In this document: in pieces, positions 4,998 to 6,024 of the stretch | Layout: each line of letters opens with the position of its first letter | How positions within the stretch are numbered: position 1 is the stretch's first letter | Assembly (NCBI GenBank): GCA_026706225.1 | Contig: JAPOZE010000186.1 | Coordinates: 1 to 6,024 of the forward strand | Length of the DNA: 6,024 nt | Direction: 5' to 3' | Source of the DNA: Acidobacteriota bacterium | GTDB lineage: Bacteria; Acidobacteriota; Terriglobia; Versatilivoradales; Versatilivoraceae | Position numbers and translations under genes: made by a program | Notes under the pieces: model-generated | What the model was told of the DNA's origin: nothing | What the model saw: only the letters and a program-made list of their open reading frames with translations | Database searches by the model: none

Positions 4998-6024
4998 ATG
5001 CGCCTCACCGATATTACCATCCGCCGCGCCCGGCCCAACAATAAAACGAGAAAACTATTCGACGGACGCGGGCTGTATCTGGAAGTGGCTCCCAGGGGAG
5101 GCAAGTGGTGGCGGTTGAAGTACCGCTTTGGCGGCAAGGAAAAGCGTCTTTCGCTGGGAGTCTATCCTGACGTTTCTCTCAAAGAAGCCCGCAGCCGCTG
5201 CGAAGATGCCCGCCGCCTGTTGTCCCGCGAGATCGATCCAAGTGAGCACCGCCAGGCCCTGAAGGCCGCAAAAGTGCAACAGGTGGCCAGCAGTTTTGAA
5301 TCCGTGGCACGCGAATGGTTCACCAAGCATGCCCCTAGCTGGGCTGAGAGTCATTCCAGCCGGATCATCAGTCGGCTGGAACGGGATGTCTTTCCTTGGA
5401 TCGGTGGCAAGCCGGTGGCCGCCGTCACCCCGTCCCAATTATTAGCGGTGGTTCGCAGGTTGGAAGAACGCGGCGCACTGGAAACCGCTCATCGGGCGCT
5501 TCGTAACTGCGGACAAGTGTTTCGCTATGCCGTGGCCACCGGGCGCGCCAGGACCGATCCCGCTGTGGTCTTGAGAGGGGCCTTGCCACCTGTGAAGGGA
5601 GGGCACTTCGCTGCCCAGACCGATCCCAAGGCAATTGGCCCATTGCTGCGAGTCCTGGACGGCTACGAAGGGTCACTGATTGTGCGCTGTGCCCTCAGAC
5701 TGGCCCCACTGGTTTTCGTTCGGCCGGGTGAGCTCCGCCGAGCCGAATGGTCCGATATCGACCTGGAAGCGGCCCAATGGCGTTTCACCGTTTCCAAGAC
5801 GGACACCCAGCATCTGGTCCCCCTTTCCCGGCAGGCGGTGGAGATCCTGCGCGAACTCTACCCGCTGACCGGACAAGGACGGTATGTGTTCCCGAGCGGC
5901 CGCAATCCGAAGGGAGACCGCCCAATGAGTGACAATGCCGTTCTGGCTGCCCTCAGGCGCATGGGTATTGGAAAGGAAGAAATGACCGGTCATGGTTTTC
6001 GGGCCATGGCGAGAACCCTTCTGG
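4998..6024 (+). CDS. P4-type tyrosine recombinase / integrase (3' end outside the window)
   Basis: Site-specific recombinase expected to integrate and excise the element at the adjacent tRNA-Ala gene. The first 342 codons are visible with no stop. Domain order is typical: an N-terminal arm-binding domain of the DUF4102 type (~1-85, with DGRGLYLEV and LSLGVYPDVSLKEAR), a helical core-binding domain (~98-195), then the catalytic domain (~210 onward). Catalytic residues seen are Arg242 (FVRPGELRRAEW), Lys267 (VSKTDTQHLVPLS), and His332 with Arg335 (GHGFR). The nucleophilic Tyr should follow roughly 30-40 residues past the window edge. The start is the ATG at 4998, with AAGGAGA (4982-4988) upstream and the usual LTD.xIR.A.P beginning. 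The other nearby ATG (4988) is out of frame. The visible part is intact; whether the gene is complete is unknown. Its leader carries a G-rich repeat cluster that may regulate it. Confidence 0.93.
   Translation, partial: MRLTDITIRRARPNNKTRKLFDGRGLYLEVAPRGGKWWRLKYRFGGKEKRLSLGVYPDVSLKEARSRCEDARRLLSREIDPSEHRQALKAAKVQQVASSFESVAREWFTKHAPSWAESHSSRIISRLERDVFPWIGGKPVAAVTPSQLLAVVRRLEERGALETAHRALRNCGQVFRYAVATGRARTDPAVVLRGALPPVKGGHFAAQTDPKAIGPLLRVLDGYEGSLIVRCALRLAPLVFVRPGELRRAEWSDIDLEAAQWRFTVSKTDTQHLVPLSRQAVEILRELYPLTGQGRYVFPSGRNPKGDRPMSDNAVLAALRRMGIGKEEMTGHGFRAMARTLL

Larger units (their letters stand above)
4811..6024 (+). mobile_element. Left end of a tRNA-integrated genomic island or prophage (continues past the window)
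   Basis: The element begins in the 3' end of tRNA-Ala(CGC) and its first gene is a P4-type tyrosine recombinase in the same orientation, 164 bases after the tRNA. Base composition falls sharply to AT-rich just after the tRNA (about 4836-4890), unlike the flanking chromosome, then returns to GC-rich in the integrase. Nothing of the cargo is visible. Whether it is a phage, a satellite, an integrative conjugative element or a degraded island cannot be decided from this portion. Confidence 0.6.

Overview
The window is GC-rich, with strongly G/C-biased third codon positions in the chromosomal genes. It reads as a bacterial chromosome that runs into the left end of an integrated genetic element. 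The combination points loosely to Acidobacteriota or a similar GC-rich environmental lineage: an eukaryote-like M2 (ACE-type) metallopeptidase, a rhodanese-SufE pair, and a short GCGGGCG/CGCCCGC hairpin of a kind scattered through many such genomes. This placement is an inference from gene content, not a phylogenetic result.

Layout. Positions 1-476 hold no convincing gene but carry three hairpin-forming inverted repeats: 15-33, the REP-like 142-158, and an 11-bp perfect repeat at 313-348. Next on the + strand is a secreted M2 peptidyl-dipeptidase (477-2294, TTG start with a good ribosome binding site). It keeps the full zinc, catalytic and chloride-binding residue set of animal ACE. A 102-bp gap with an extended -10 promoter leads to a two-domain rhodanese (SseA/CysA type, 2397-3260). 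A SufE-like sulfur acceptor (3320-3823) follows, and together they look like a small sulfur-transfer unit. SurE, a 5'/3'-nucleotidase (3833-4519), lies on the minus strand and converges on SufE with only 9 bp between the stops.

A tRNA-Ala with anticodon CGC (4758-4833, encoded CCA, G3-U70 identity pair) follows in the + direction. Immediately downstream come an AT-rich spacer, a G-rich repeat cluster, and the start of a P4-type tyrosine recombinase (4998 to beyond 6024). The integrase runs off the window before its catalytic tyrosine. A tRNA gene followed in the same direction by such an integrase is the classic left boundary of a genomic island inserted in the tRNA 3' end, so whatever the island carries lies to the right and is not visible here.

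How the genes relate. The peptidase acts outside the cytoplasm and has no obvious link to its neighbours. The rhodanese and SufE probably work together in sulfane sulfur transfer, possibly for Fe-S cluster assembly. SurE is a stand-alone housekeeping phosphatase. The most intriguing regulatory feature is the integrase leader. Three GGGGGCA repeats precede the gene, and an inverted copy sits exactly between its ribosome binding site and ATG, which suggests control of integrase expression by RNA folding or protein binding. No clearly new multi-gene system is visible in the window.
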